Below are positions 1 through 11,190 of a stretch of 64,000 nucleotides of DNA, piece by piece (position 1 is the first letter of the stretch; each line of letters opens with the position of its first letter). The translations under genes were made by a program, and so were the position numbers. The notes below the pieces were generated by a model. The model ran no database searches. It was not told where the DNA came from and was given only the letters and a program-made list of their open reading frames with translations. This DNA is from Guyanagaster necrorhizus. Its lineage: Eukaryota; Basidiomycota; Agaricomycetes; Agaricales; Physalacriaceae. The stretch lies in NCBI RefSeq assembly GCF_019112545.1, contig NW_025064897.1:615336-679335 (forward strand), read 5' to 3'.

Positions 1-968
1 CGATCTTGCTCATGACCACAAGGCTGGTCAAGAAACTGTTGTTGGTGTTTTTGAATAGGAATTTTTGGAGAAGGTGGGATACGAGTGCAGCGCGTCAAAC
101 TGTCCTGGTCCGGCAGGAGCTGCCCTTCCGGTAGAAAATGCGATCAGATTGATGTCTGCATCCTTGACAAAGATGAAACAGTACAGAAAGATAGGAACCT
201 CGATGGTCCTGAACCGCAGTTGGTGACTGAAGCTATCGTCGCCTTCCGGCGGAACAACGTACTAGGGTAGAGCACCTGCATCTTCCAAAGCTTGATGAAA
301 CGACCTTCCCAGCAATGACGCTCAGCGGCGCATTTCCTTTGTTATTACAAGAGAAAGGTCACTTCCACTCTTAACAATGTCATCGTTACTAGCACTTACC
401 CTGCCGATATTGCTCCCATGCCGCAACGAGGGAATAAAGCCTTTAGAAGTTCTTTCACAATATTTGCTACTATTCAAGCGCTTCGTCTGAGGTGAACAGT
501 GCTTCTGCACACAGTCCAAGCTTACAGAAGTACAGATTTAACAGATGATGATGGATATCCAGTGCGGATTCTCGTGATCACGAATGTAGGGGTGTAATAC
601 AGGAAGCAGACTCATCGTCCAGACTACACTGCTTATGGTAGGGCCAAAGCGGGAGCGTAAGTCATTCATTCTCCTCTGGGTAGCCAGTAAGGTGCCAATG
701 TGTACGAAGAGAAGGAACGAAGTGACTTTATCCAAATAATGCATGTCAGGAAGAGAGGAAAGGGGAAGCAGCGGGTCGGGCGTCCTTATGTATTATGATG
801 GCTTAGAAAAAACAGTTTGAGTTAGGTGACATTAACGAATTGAAGATACGATGCAGACAGATAAGAGATGAAATCCATTCCAGAGATGATCATGTCAGGA
901 CAACAGGTTATGGGCGCATAACGAGCTTGGTGGACTCCATGGATTGTCTCGTCCACGTTTCTAATTCC
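1..968. other. No gene recognised; possible 3' end of a + strand gene at the left edge
   Basis: A + strand frame open from the window edge ends in TAG at 56-58 and could be the last codons of a gene lying to the left, but 18 codons are too few to identify. The rest of the stretch holds only short open frames on both strands with no recognisable domain. The 3' end of the NNF1 gene closes the interval on the right. Confidence 0.3.
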
Positions 969-1702
969 TCAGATGGCAATGTTTTCCATTCTTTCAAAAT
1001 CTTTCGAAGATCGTGAGATTCTGACTTTCGAAACCGTATCAACTTCGTCCAATGTCTTGAGCAGCCTGAGCGTTTGCTCATCAACTTCGTCAGTTCGTTT
1101 TGCTCGGTCCTGCAACTGAGCATTTAAAGCACTATTCTCTTGTTCAATCTGGTTCCAGAAGAATCAGAAAAATGATAGCACAAAAAGATAGTCGATACTC
1201 TCATCTGAGATAGGATTTCTCGTAGTCGGGCATTCTCCTCCTCCAATTTAGGAATCGTTCTCGCAGCGATAGCTACTCGAGGCTCTAGGTCCTCTCTCCA
1301 TTCATCATTGCGCTCCATGCCCGCTTCTTTTCGCTCCTTAGCCTTATTGATGATGTAATGTAGAATGTCGATATTCTCCTGGACGTTGACAGTACGAAAT
1401 AGTCTGTCTAGATCTCGCTTCTCATCATCAGGGCATATCACGGATTTAGTGCATTACTCACGAAGGACTGAGACTCGATGTAGTCTGATATTTGATTGAA
1501 AATCGCGGTAAAGCCTTCCTTATCTTCCTCAGTATAGGTTGGGAAACATTCTGCAAAGTCCTCGTATCTAAATCCTCGGTGAGGCCGACAATACTAACCA
1601 GATGAGAGAGACGCACGTCCATTTTCTTGCTGAGCGCCGAACGGCAAGTTGAAGGGCAGAGTGGAAGTAAGACCACCGTATGCCACCACCCTGTGAGTCC
1701 AT
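969..1702 (-). CDS. NNF1: Kinetochore protein Nnf1 / PMF1 (MIND/Mis12 complex subunit)
   Basis: Nnf1 is a subunit of the Mis12/MIND complex, which links centromeric chromatin to the Ndc80 microtubule-binding complex. I splice four exons: 1702-1617, from 1567 (intron ~49 nt, donor GTGCGT), from about 1439 (short ~41 nt intron after the codons for ESQSF), and a last exon ending in TGA at 971-969. The product is roughly 190 aa. Family features are the aromatic-rich start (RWSYFHSAL), then YEDFAECFPTY, which matches the Nnf1 'FAxCFP' block, then VNVQENIDILHYIINKAKER, matching the 'v.eklneLd.li.eAk.Rk' block, and a C-terminal coiled coil beginning KLEEENARLREIL. The start at 1702 is the only ATG that keeps exon 1 in frame with YEDFAECFP. 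It is divergent from TUL1. The second intron is unusually short, so that junction is less sure than the identity. Confidence 0.68.
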
Positions 1703-1980
1703 ATTGTGGGAGTTGAACTGAGAGACGCGTCGCGTGATGCTGCCTCGCCGCGTGGCGTCACGTTGTGACAATCTGTAACACTGACTGTGGGCGGAGTCGG
1801 TCGAACCAATGCGTCCCATCTAACATAATTGGGCTCGAAGACGTTGAATCGTGTTGGAATGCACACGTTATTACTATTAGTACAAACTCAAAAGTAATGT
1901 TTCTGTGGATTTGAAAAGCCGTGCGCAATAGTCAAGATGACTAAGCACTCTTGGCCGGCTACTGCTTGTAGCTAACGTCG
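1703..1980. promoter_or_regulatory. Shared intergenic promoter region, NNF1 (-) / TUL1 (+)
   Basis: This 278 bp interval separates two divergent start codons, so it must carry both promoters. I saw no convincing TATA box on either side. Assignment rests on position only. Confidence 0.4.
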
Positions 1981-4926
1981 ATGGACGACCCCCTTCGCGA
2001 TGAGGAGGCCGGCGTCCCTCCACAGCAACCGCGACGGCGCTCGTTCTCATCCGCTATCATTCTCATGGTCATGCTCTTCTTGCTCACCAGCCACAACGGC
2101 GACGAATTTCTGGCAAGACACCAGTACCAGAACGCGCTGCAGTCACTGACGTATCAGCTCTCCAACTTTACCGCCTGGATGAACGGGACTGAAACAAACT
2201 TCACTGTGGTGTGCACTGTGTTTGATCATGCCGTATGATTTTCTCATCTCCATCGGCAGCCAGATCGAGAGCCTTCTCTCACTTCTTTACTGCATGAATT
2301 CATTCCCGTACGTCTGCCTTTGGACCCTCTATACTCCTCGTACTACTCCAATGTCACTGGATTCATTCGAGGAAGCTCGGCCTTTTTCAATATCACACCC
2401 TCTTTCTTGTCCACAGTTTCGTACTCTTGGAAGGAAGCTGCAGAGTCTTTCATTGCCCAGGTAAATGAAACAGAGGTTGTCGAGAGGGCTGGAATCTGGA
2501 ACTGGACCGCTTCCAGCAGAGTATCCTTCAGCGTTTCGGAGAAGAAGCAGCCCCACACATTAGCGGTGGATCTTGTTTTGATTAATGTATGCCTTTTCTG
2601 CCAGTGACCGGAAATATTTCACCGACACTTACACAGGGCCGAATAGAATTGACCGACGAAAATACGAAGGAGGATTTGAAGTTTGATTTCGAAGGTGTCC
2701 ACTTCATGCCCAACGGCTCAATATATGGGTTTGCAGAGCCATCGGGGTACGTCCACTGACAGCCTTTTTTCCAATCTAATTTTGACCATTTCTTTTCTAG
2801 AAGAAACATAGACATCAGATTGTTACCTTCCCTTGTGCCAGAAAATCAGAAAAACGAGACTGCACGCTTCGTGGAGCCCGAGCTTGCATCGAAACTGAAA
2901 AAACTTAAGAACTTGATTGACGCAGGTGTCATCGAGCATGAACCAACGCCTCAACGTATTTGCGATCTCTTTTTCCCTTATTATATGCCTGAATTGCTCG
3001 AGCAGATGAAACTTCGACGTGCCCATTCGCTCTGTATGCGCAGATGGATCCAGTCAGTATCTCGGAGCGTGAAATGCAGCAACTGGAGGAAGAAATGCAG
3101 CACCCGAAGGGTCTTCCCACTGTGTCTCCCCCCAAGCTTTCTGTATCAGGCATCCTTATCAGCAAGGAATGCGGTATCATGTTTGAAATCCGAGAAACCG
3201 AGGGACTGAGGTTTGTATCTCAGCAAGTCCACTAGACGATCTAGTAACGATGTCTTCTCAGGTCTCGCACGTTTTTCCGCAAAGTCACAACGTGTGCGTG
3301 TCCCCATCACCCTTCTTTGTTTTTCTCATCTCTCCGTGTAGATGCAGGAAGTGCAACAGTGATATATTTCATACTTCTCTTTGTCCTAGCGCGGCAAATG
3401 GAGCGGAGCCGGACGCCCTCGGGGATATCGCGAGTGTCCCGGTGGACTTTCTTCACACAGTCGACCATTGATTCAGTTTCTTTCGCTGGTCACATCACTT
3501 TTGCTATAATTGCAGAAGGTCGGCCTTCTCTCTCTCTTACCGCGCCAGCTTTTTTGGCCTGTACTATGTTTGTGTACGAGGCGGTGAGTTATACAGTTCA
3601 TCATCATCTTCACTTATAACATTTATTTCTAGCAATTTTCCGTTCTCATACACCAGATTCAGATGCCCGAAGACATCGTTGATCCCGTACCTGCCCCAAC
3701 TACCGCTATCACGCAAGAACGTACTGGTAATGTCCCACCCCCTGTGGTTCCCCCAAATCCAGCGACAACGGCGGCAGCTCCCAGTCTGTCCTTTTGGGCA
3801 TTTGCTATCCAGCATCTAAGATCCGATCCTGGTGCCAGACTTTGTAAGGTTCTTTATCACTCTTTGGTGCATACATCGAAACGATTTCCGTAGGGATCAC
3901 TATGTTCTTCTTTTTAACGTTCATCGTTCGGGTTATCCTGTCGCCCACGCTATCCCTCATGTTCGTTGCTCTCACATACTCGTTTATCTGGTTACCTCAG
4001 ATCATTCGTTCCGTCCGCCGGGGTCGCTCAAGTGGGTTTTCGAAAGAATACGTAATAGCCACGACAGGTTGTAGGCTTTCCCTTGGAATGTGTGAGTAGT
4101 GTCCGGGCATATACGACCTCACTCACTGTCTGTCAGATTTCCTTGCTTGTCCAAAGAATGTTCTAGATGTCGATCCTCGATGTAAGTTTCCACACATCCT
4201 CCTTTCTATGGTCGGTCTCACGCCCAGGAGCCTGGGCATGTTATTTGGCTGCTTTTGTATGCCTCCAGGCCTTGATAGTCATCCTTCAAGATGAACTCGG
4301 ACCAGCCTTCTTCCTCCCCGCAAAGGTATCTCATGATTTTGAATGGACGAAGGGGCCAAGGTGTATTCACTTGTATGTTACAGTACGCCGCTGTGAAGGC
4401 CTACGACTATCACCCGGTATTGCCCCTCCCCGATCCTGAGGCGCCGGAACAGTCTCTCGGAGATTGCGTAATCTGTCTGGACGCTATCTTAATAGAATCT
4501 CCTCTATTGCGGAAGAGGAAGTCGATTGATGAAAAGCATGATGACTGGGATACCCGGAGCACAGCGAACAAACGGAAAATAGCGAAAGGCATTGATGCAA
4601 GTGGGATTTTAAATGCCGTCCAGGCTGGTGTTGGAAACGCTGTTGCAAGGAAGAATTATAGCCTTGCGCCATGCCATCATCTTTTCGTGAGCAGCCTGTT
4701 TCTTTTTTGTTGCGAGACGCTGATCATCGTAAAATCTCACAGCATACTGAATGTCTTGAGAAAGTTAGTCGTTTATCTCTGTTTCTTTTCAATGGATATT
4801 GAACTTCCTCCGCTCAGTGGCTTGCTATTAAGGTCAGTGTTATCTACAGGATTTTGAATATTATTGATATATATGCTGGTCTAGAACATCTGTCCGCAAT
4901 GTCGTCGACCTCTCCCACCTCTATAA
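1981..4926 (+). CDS. TUL1: DSC E3 ubiquitin ligase subunit 1 / Tul1, RING-type membrane ligase
   Basis: This is a Golgi/endosomal transmembrane E3 ligase that tags membrane proteins and, as Dsc1, takes part in SREBP cleavage in fission yeast. The N-terminus has a basic stretch followed by a hydrophobic segment (SAIILMVMLFLLT), then a luminal domain with several N-x-S/T sites (NFT, NGT, NVT, NWT) and the block HFMPNGSIYGFAEP typical of the family. Several hydrophobic segments follow between about 3.3 and 4.3 kb. The C-terminus is a RING-H2-like finger: CVICLDAI, a basic insert, then APCHHLF-HTECLEKW-LAIK-NICPQC and a final RRPLPPL, built from four small exons ending at TAA 4924-4926. About ten introns of 45-60 nt are needed. 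The ATG at 1981 opens the first exon without an upstream in-frame alternative. The RING order and the luminal block together make the call firm. Confidence 0.85.
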
Positions 4927-5063
4927 TGATTTATTTAATGCACTGTATATCCACCGCATGTAACTAATGTGTATTTTAAATTTATTCCTGTCTCCTGTAT
5001 GAGTTTGCTCCCATATATGGAAGACGGCTACAGGTCTTAATCTGCGACTTGCACAACGTCGAT

Positions 5064-6751
5064 ATGGATTCTTCATCTAGCTCGCGCATTGCCTCCAATT
5101 CCATACCATGTCATGGACCTTCACGCCGCACACCAGCATCGTCCGTCTTGTGGGCTCACCTGCTGAGAAAAGACACATTGGCCGCACCGCCGAGCTCAGA
5201 CATACCTCTACCACCTATTGCGCCAACCGACAGGACAGGGACGTCACTACGAATTCTCCTTCATGATACCCAAGCGCATTTTGAAAAGTTTTCTGAACGA
5301 GTGGAGAAGCTTACGAAGGGTGTAGACGAAGCGAAGCAGGAACTGGGTCTGACGAGGGCGCTCTTCCAACGAGAGCACGAAGAGCTGACAAATGAAATGT
5401 ATAACTTGGGTGGGTATCTCTACACCAACATATACCTACTTCTTATCTACGTTTTTCGCCAGTCAACCGATGCCAGACCGAGATTCAGAAAACGGCTGGG
5501 CGCCCCGCACAGGCCGAAAGAATGGAGGAGTTTTGTAAAGGTGTGCAACTGAGGCTGGATGGTCTGGATAAGCGCATAGATACTATACAGTTGGTGAGTC
5601 GACGAACCGTTGCGCTGTTAATGTTTTTCTAAAGAACAAGCAAAGCTTTATCAAAACAATTCACAGACATTACAGAGTCAGTCGCAGGCCCTCCAGACGA
5701 TTCAGGACCAACAGAGCACTATTCTCTCGGCGCTTCTGCCCCTTCTGCCCCTTCTTCAGGCGGTTCCCTTGCACATCGACGCAGCTCGCAACTCTATCAA
5801 GGAAGCGATAGGACAGCCCCGACAGTTAGAACGGACGTCAGAGAAGAGCTCAGACACTCGGTCTAGCTCACCCACCAGATTGGTGGTCCCTTGCGAACAA
5901 CGATCCTCACCGTCCGGAAGGAAACGGCGTCGTGTGGACGAGAACACATTCTGCATTCCCGGGGATCAACAACCTCGTAGCCTTGTAGGTGCGACACGCA
6001 AGTCTTTGACGACGCACAGCTCTTCCCTCTCGAAACGGAGCTCGACATTACTCGTACCTGTACAGCAACAATCTCTTTCAGCTATGGGCTCCTCGACTGC
6101 TTTGTCTTCACCGGTCGGAATGGGCGTGCGGACTCCCCATGTAAATACAACTTTAGATCCAAAGACGCCTCGCCGTCCTCTGGCTGAACTCGTGCAGCAC
6201 ACTAATCAAAATGCTTTGAAATCATCTCTCCCAAAGCAGGTCCCTTCCGTGGATACTCGCGATCGTACTTCTTCCTTGCGAGGGAGACGGCCTTCGGTAT
6301 TCGCTCCTACACCCCGTCGCTCTCGTCTACCTCAGCTTCCCATCTCCGTGATGACTCCAGGATCAAAGTCCAGAGTATCTGACACTGCTATGACTACAAG
6401 CACCGTTCACCGACCTTCTCATCTCTCAGAATCGCACATCCTTCCCTGTACACAACCGACTCCGCAAAATAGCACCATCTGTTCACCTGCACACGTTCCG
6501 CCCGCGACAAGTACAAACCTGACTTGTCGGACGACAACATCACTACAGCAAGACATTCAGACAACCCCACATACTAATACATTCTCTGCACCCCCGCTTA
6601 CTTTACGGCAGAGAAGATCTCCTTTTGTGAGTACTATGCAATCCTTGGACAATATTTGCGTCTAATGATTGTGTCTTTGTAGCGAGAAGGTCGGCGGTAT
6701 ATTCCTTTAGACGATTCTGATGATTCTGACATTGATACGGCCAATGGATAA
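5064..6751 (+). CDS. Coiled-coil protein of unknown function with a Ser/Pro/Thr-rich basic tail
   Basis: I do not recognise the family. The spliced product is about 500 aa. Residues ~1-60 are low-complexity with SSVLWAHLLRKD; a coiled coil follows (LHDTQAHFEKFSERVEKLTK onward), continues across introns after NEMYNL and DTIQL, and runs through QSQSQALQTIQDQQSTIL to LLPLLPLLQAVP. From about residue 200 the protein is disordered, rich in Ser, Pro, Thr and Arg, with several S/T-P sites and basic patches (GRKRRR, RGRRPS). The last exon, after an intron with donor GTGAGT, encodes a short acidic end (DDSDDSDID) and stops at TAA 6749-6751. ATG 5064 is the first methionine of the open frame. A central coiled coil, basic disordered tail and short conserved-looking C-terminus are also seen in meiotic Mer2/Rec15 proteins, but that is only a guess. 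Confidence 0.6.
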
Positions 6752-7058
6752 GGAACTTGCTTGTTTCTTTGGTATTCTACGCTTCATTTACATTGGCTCG
6801 TCGGACAAATGAACCTAGGTTACTATATGCTATCTTGAATTGCAGTGGTGCCCGTCCCTACTGAATCTTGAGATGATTCTTTTAAATGTCCTTCAATGAA
6901 ATTTAACTTCGTTGTAACGAGGACTCTGGAAATTCCTAATGTCAAGCTTATGTCAAGTGAGGAGTGTATATTATATATGAGAAGAACTTGTCATGGATAA
7001 CCGACCGATGGGTCATTAATCTGGCGATCACTATTAATATCCGACTCAACGCTTGTTG

Positions 7059-7438
7059 CCAACTTTGGCTTGGAACCCCTGGCTGGGAAATACGGAGGAT
7101 AGGACGAAGCATGGGTCTTCCAAGGCCGTACGTGATTTGGGTAGGACGCAAGGTCCCGACTGTCAAGGATAAGTAGGGCGGGATCGTAGGCACCGGAATT
7201 TTCAACACGAATGTTATCCGAATTGGTCAATCTCGCCAGAAGAATTGTCGATCTGGGGTGCGTCCTCAGGGAATAAAAGCGCGCGACGATTCGACAACCT
7301 ATATCTCCCAACTTTTCCCTCTACGGCCATCCTCTCTACTGCTCTTCAGCAACACCACGCTCGCTACCGTCGAACTACATACCATCACTATGCAGCTCTT
7401 CAAAGCTGCCGTCGATGCGCTCGCCCTCATGATGTCCG
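7059..7438 (+). repeat. Left arm of ~380 bp inverted repeat (RKM5 3' end + promoter + signal-peptide start)
   Basis: This arm is the reverse complement of 9697-10073 with only scattered differences. It carries a copy of the last ~38 codons of the RKM5-like gene, including its stop codon, with one visible amino-acid change (Ile to Met in GRSMGLPRP). It then carries the whole intergenic region with an AATAAAA TATA-like box at 7272-7278 and the first codons of the small secreted protein. Homology stops at 7438, within the signal peptide. Gene order shows the right arm to be the source, because there the fragment is joined to a complete RKM5 gene. Confidence 0.9.
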
Positions 7439-7512
7439 TCCGCGTCTCAGCCACGTGTTATATCTTGGAGCACAAGAAGCCAATGGAATCAGTCGAAAGT
7501 AATTACGCGTAG
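7390..7512 (+). pseudogene. Truncated chimeric copy of the small secreted-protein gene
   Basis: The duplicated promoter and the start MQLFKAAVDALALMMS match the gene at 9548-9745 on the other strand. After codon 16 the repeat ends and the frame runs into unrelated sequence, stopping after 40 codons. The Ala-rich signal-peptidase region (AHAAPSS) of the source is replaced by VRVSATC. It may still be transcribed because the promoter is intact, but the product is not a copy of the original protein. Confidence 0.6.
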
Positions 7513-7793
7513 ATGGGATGTAGATGTGATTTTGAGGTCTAGCACTCTGAGCGCTGCTTGCCTTGATGGACTCCAGGTGTTGGTACCGCCGGGTCCATAA
7601 CCCTAACCTGGCCCATGCGCCGTGGCCATATGACTCTTACAGTTACATTGCAAGGTTTGCGTAATGTCTTGTGGAGTCGAAGCACTTTAGTGGCATGTTG
7701 ACATTGCGAAGCGAAATATAAGCAAGCGTGTCGGGCCGATCTGCCGAGTAGCATGGCAATTTCAATTTTGTGAGATTTTATTTCGCCCACACG

Positions 7794-9140
7794 ATGTTCT
7801 ACTACATCTCATTCCTACGACCTCCCCCGTCGAATGCGAGTTTGTCTGGAAAGCTTTCTATCACCCCACAGATAGCCAATGACCTTCGTACTGAATTTTA
7901 CCTCGGCACACAGGACATCTTTTATATCTGGTCGTCATCACTGGGAACCCAGACTAGACCAAACAAGTTGACCACCTGGCGGCGGGAACAGGCATACAAG
8001 GAGATTCTTGTTCCCTTGCCACCTTTAGTTCGAGAGGGACAAGAGTGGACTCTCATCTTGACAGCCTCTGCTAAGGCTTCAGACGCTATTGTTGATCTTC
8101 AAGACAGTACCGTCGTAGGAAGAGCACCCTTTGGGGTCTCATCTATGCCAGTGCGATTTGGACGGTCCTCCGCAATAGAGAAAAAGCAGGAAATGATTGA
8201 AAGAGTTTATGCTTTGCATCGCGGCACTATGAAGATAACAGAACAGACCTCATTCGACTTGGATAAGGTGTTTCCAAATATTTTCCATTGAAAACTTGAC
8301 TTATCTCAGTTAGGTATAGAAAACATGGGACAGTGGCATCGGACTCAGTTCTTGGCTGGTCACTAAATCAAGACTGGGACAACTACCTGAAGAGCTGCGC
8401 TTCGCGTTATTCTCTAAAGAGAGTAGAAATATCATTGAACTGGGTGGGTATACTTATTCTTGATCTTCGTCTCTGTTCTATGTTGTTTTAGGAGCGGGAA
8501 CAGGTGTTTTATCCTTGACCCTCGCAGCCTTGCGCTCGTCTGCCAACGAACAAGATGACAGCAAGTCTCGTATCGTAACCACTGATCTAGGTTCGTACAT
8601 ATCTATATCTATGACATCTCATTTTCAAACTATCAGAACACCAGAGTCAGCGATCCCTCTTTTAGAGCACAATATCGCAGCAAACAGACACTTGTTCACC
8701 AGCGGGTCGGCTCATCCGAAAGCCAGTGTGTTAGACTGGGATGAAGATCTACCTGATTATATACAATCCATCACTGCTGGGTTTGATGCTATAATGTATG
8801 TAAACTTCGTCAATTTCCGCCGACGGGTAGATTCTTACACTAATCCAGCATGGCCGACGTCACATACAACACATCTTCCTTTTCGGCTCTGGTTCGCACA
8901 CTCTCCAGTCTTATCGCGATGAGCGCAAAGCGTCCCTTGGTTCTCTTGGGATACAAAGAGCGGGATGAGGCCGAACGCACTATCTGGGTCATGGCTGAGG
9001 AGATTGGTATTCACTTCAGAAAGGTTGACGAGATCGTGGGGTCGGGTGGTGATCCGATAGAAGTTTGGATTGGAGAAGTCAACCGCCGTCAGGAGACAAA
9101 GACGACGGTAACAGGCCGAACGAAGAAACCCACTAATTAA
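7794..9140 (+). CDS. Protein-lysine methyltransferase, Methyltransf_16 (METTL21-like) family
   Basis: This is a predicted SAM-dependent class I methyltransferase acting on a protein lysine; the substrate cannot be read from the sequence. The first exon (from ATG 7794) encodes an extended N-terminal region. An intron at ~8265-8318 joins LDK to KTWDSGIGLSSWL, the motif that precedes the SAM site in this family. The next junction, inside codon Gly, builds IIELGAGTGVLSL, the motif I glycine loop. Acidic motif II (IVTTDLE) and the post-I block LLEHNIAANR follow, then ASVLDWDEDL and IIMADVTYN, which corresponds to the D-x-x-Y/F motif of METTL21 enzymes. The C-terminus is LVLLGYKERDE and a basic tail; stop TAA at 9138-9140. 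It is flanked by the two arms of the inverted repeat and faces the RKM5-like gene tail to tail. Confidence 0.75.
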
Positions 9141-9547
9141 CCCACAGAGGAACTGGGGCGCCGGCAGGGCCTGCGAGCTAGTGGTTGTGACGGTTAGTAA
9201 ATCACTTCGCCAAAAAAAGACGTGATTGAAATGGTAGCTCAGAGAGGAAGTAGCCAGTCAATCTAGCTTTTCTGTTTCCGCATTCGTTATAGACATTATA
9301 AATGTCGCCCATCAGTACATCGTATGATTATGCGTAGTATCTGGATATCAACTCCCGTTATTGAAGAGGCGACGAGCTAGAACAAGCAATTATCGACTTC
9401 CAAAAATTCACCTACATTCCATGTACATTATAATGCGGCCGGACTATTTTGCTATACCAGATAGACGGATTGTAAATGTATACGCGGACAAACGTTTCAA
9501 AAAAGTGTAAAGATTTTCAGCCCCGGAACGAGGGACAACAACACTGT
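9141..9547. other. Intergenic, no feature seen
   Basis: This AT-rich stretch holds the 3' flanks of the methyltransferase gene (+) and of the small secreted-protein gene (-). No long open frame or repeat was seen. Confidence 0.4.
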
Positions 9548-9745
9548 CTACAGTTCCAGCGATTTATATCGACTTGGGTGATTTTTCAGTAAATTAAAAT
9601 TTGACCCGTTGGCGACGACCTAAATACTGGACATCAGAGTGGAACAGCCCAAAACAAAGTAGCGTACTTTTCCGAGAGACGATGGCGCCGCGTGGGCGGA
9701 CATCATGAGGGCGAGCGCATCGACGGCAGCTTTGAAGAGCTGCAT
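9548..9745 (-). CDS. Candidate very small secreted protein (about 49 aa)
   Basis: On the minus strand ATG 9745 opens a signal-peptide-like start: MQLFK, a hydrophobic core ALALMMS and a cleavage-like AHAAPSS. Exon 1 (9745-9668) ends at a good donor (GTACGC); a 48 nt intron (9667-9620) ends in TTTAG; exon 2 (9619-9548) continues in phase and stops at TAG after 23 codons (ending YKSLEL). Without splicing the frame gives 41 aa, also starting with the signal peptide. An AATAAAA TATA-like box lies about 112 bp upstream at 9857-9863, followed by a pyrimidine-rich stretch as at many basidiomycete transcription starts. It lacks cysteines after the signal peptide and has no known family. It could be the intact ancestor of the truncated copy at 7390, or itself a truncated gene. 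Confidence 0.4.
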
Positions 9746-10073
9746 AGTGATGGTGTGTAGTTCGACGGTAGCGAGCGTGGTGTTGCTGAAGAGCAATAGA
9801 GATGATGGCCGTAGAGGGAAAAGTTGGGAGATATGGGTTGTCGAATCGTCGCGCCCTTTTATTCCCTGAGGACGCACCCCAGATCGACAATTCTTCTGGC
9901 GAGATTGACCAATTCGGATAACATTCGTGTTGAAAATTCCGGTGCCTACGATCCCGCCCTACTTATCCTTGACAGTCGGGACCTTGCGTCCTACCCAAAT
10001 CACGTACGGCCTTGGAAGACCTATGCTTCGTCCTATCCTCCGTATTTCCCAGCCAGGGGTTCCAAGCCAAAGT
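9697..10073 (-). repeat. Right arm of ~380 bp inverted repeat
   Basis: Reverse-complement match to 7059-7438. It spans the last exon of the RKM5-like gene, the intergenic promoter and the first 16 codons of the small secreted-protein gene. The two arms are about 2.26 kb apart (7439-9696) and enclose the Methyltransf_16 gene. Confidence 0.9.
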
Positions 10074-11087
10074 TGTAGCAAAAGGCGTACTGCATCTTCG
10101 TCTCGCAGCTCAACAACCACCGTCACGGTCGTTCGTCCAGGCGTTGAGACGCAATCAATAGTATCCACCAGCGCTGGCACCAAAGACGGGTGATATACAC
10201 AATCCACCACTAAAACAAGGTCAAAAGCTGGAAAATCAAAGACTCGCGAACGCCGTTTTGATGGAGTTGCATGCAGTGAAAGCCAGTCCAGTTCGGCGAT
10301 TGATATATTAGTCGTACCAGGAGAGCCAGAGCAATTTAGTAAGATGTTCTTTTCGAGTAGTGGTAACATTTCACTGGTATCAGTGACGGTGTAGCTCTTG
10401 ACCCAAGAACAGAGTGCTACGCTCAGCAGACCGGTGCCCGCCCTGTCATCTGAGATCAACGAAAGAATACGACATAATCTGAAAACACTAACCCGAGTTC
10501 CAGCACCGCCGTATCTCCCAAATAATTCTTGTCAAACAGAGAAGCCGTCGGTGCAACAAAGTGAAGCTGCTCAAGGACAAGACGAGCAAAATCAATACTA
10601 TACAGAAAGAATGACTCTGACGGTAGTGCGAAACAAGATTTACTAGCGATACCTAGCTTTCCATACCACGCTTCCCGTATCCCCACGCCGACTTCGCAAG
10701 GCGGTAGTGTCCTGGGCAATGCTGATTTCAATTGTTTTACCAACAGGCCTCGACACTTTGGTTCCACGTTTTGAAGAATGCCGCGAAGATCTTGCTCGAG
10801 ACGAAGATACCGGAGGCGCACCTGTCGGTGGGCAGAGGTCCAGCTGAACTGTGAGAACATCATGATGCGAATCTTGCTGTCCCAGTCCACGGAATCCATT
10901 CGAGTTTGGAGAAATACCGCTCTGGAGATCTGAATATATCAAAAAGACCTGTGACAAGAGCAAAAAAGTCAATCCGGCATGTAAGAAATCAGTAGAAGGA
11001 TGGTACCTCTTCGTCTGCATCAACGACCTCCTGTGAATCTTCTGATAACCGAACAACACCATAAACACGATTGCCGCCGTCATTCAT
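9959..11087 (-). CDS. RKM5: Ribosomal-protein lysine methyltransferase, Rkm5-like
   Basis: Rkm5 is the yeast methyltransferase that modifies a lysine of ribosomal protein L1. Exon 1 starts at ATG 11087 (MNDGGNRVYGVVRLSED) and joins, across a ~55 nt intron, to VFLIYSDLQSG and SNGFRGLGQQDSHHDVL. The signature TALRSRRGDTGSVVWKA follows, continuing across an intron to SIDFARLVLEQLHF. A third intron splits the SAM loop, which reads LELGAGTGLLSVAL after splicing. VTDTSEMLPLLEKNI, the motif ELDW and LVLVVDCVYHPSLVP complete the fold, and the protein ends PGWEIRRIGRS to a TAA at 9961-9959. The NGFRGLG and LRSRxGDTGxVxW blocks are what point to Rkm5 rather than to METTL21 in general. Its final ~38 codons are duplicated at 7059. 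It is divergent from the rhomboid gene with 103 bp between start codons. Confidence 0.75.
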
Positions 11088-11190
11088 TGAGATAGGAACT
11101 GAGTAAGCTCTCCCAAACAGAAGCCGTTCTGAGTCGTAATGGTCGGCACTAGACAAAACTTTGTTGTCGACTATTTTCTATGGCCTGTCG
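11088..11190. promoter_or_regulatory. Short shared promoter, RKM5-like (-) / rhomboid (+)
   Basis: Only 103 bp separate the two divergent ATG codons, so both core promoters and 5' leaders must fit here. No clear TATA box was found. Confidence 0.4.

Noticed and set aside
85..270. 61-codon + frame at the left edge
   Set aside because: It starts at GTG, has no family match and no supporting splice signals.
7245..7502. Overlapping open frames on the duplicated promoter (85 and 84 codons)
   Set aside because: They start at non-ATG codons or run through the TATA box and leader; the same frames occur in both repeat arms because the DNA is duplicated, not because they are coding.
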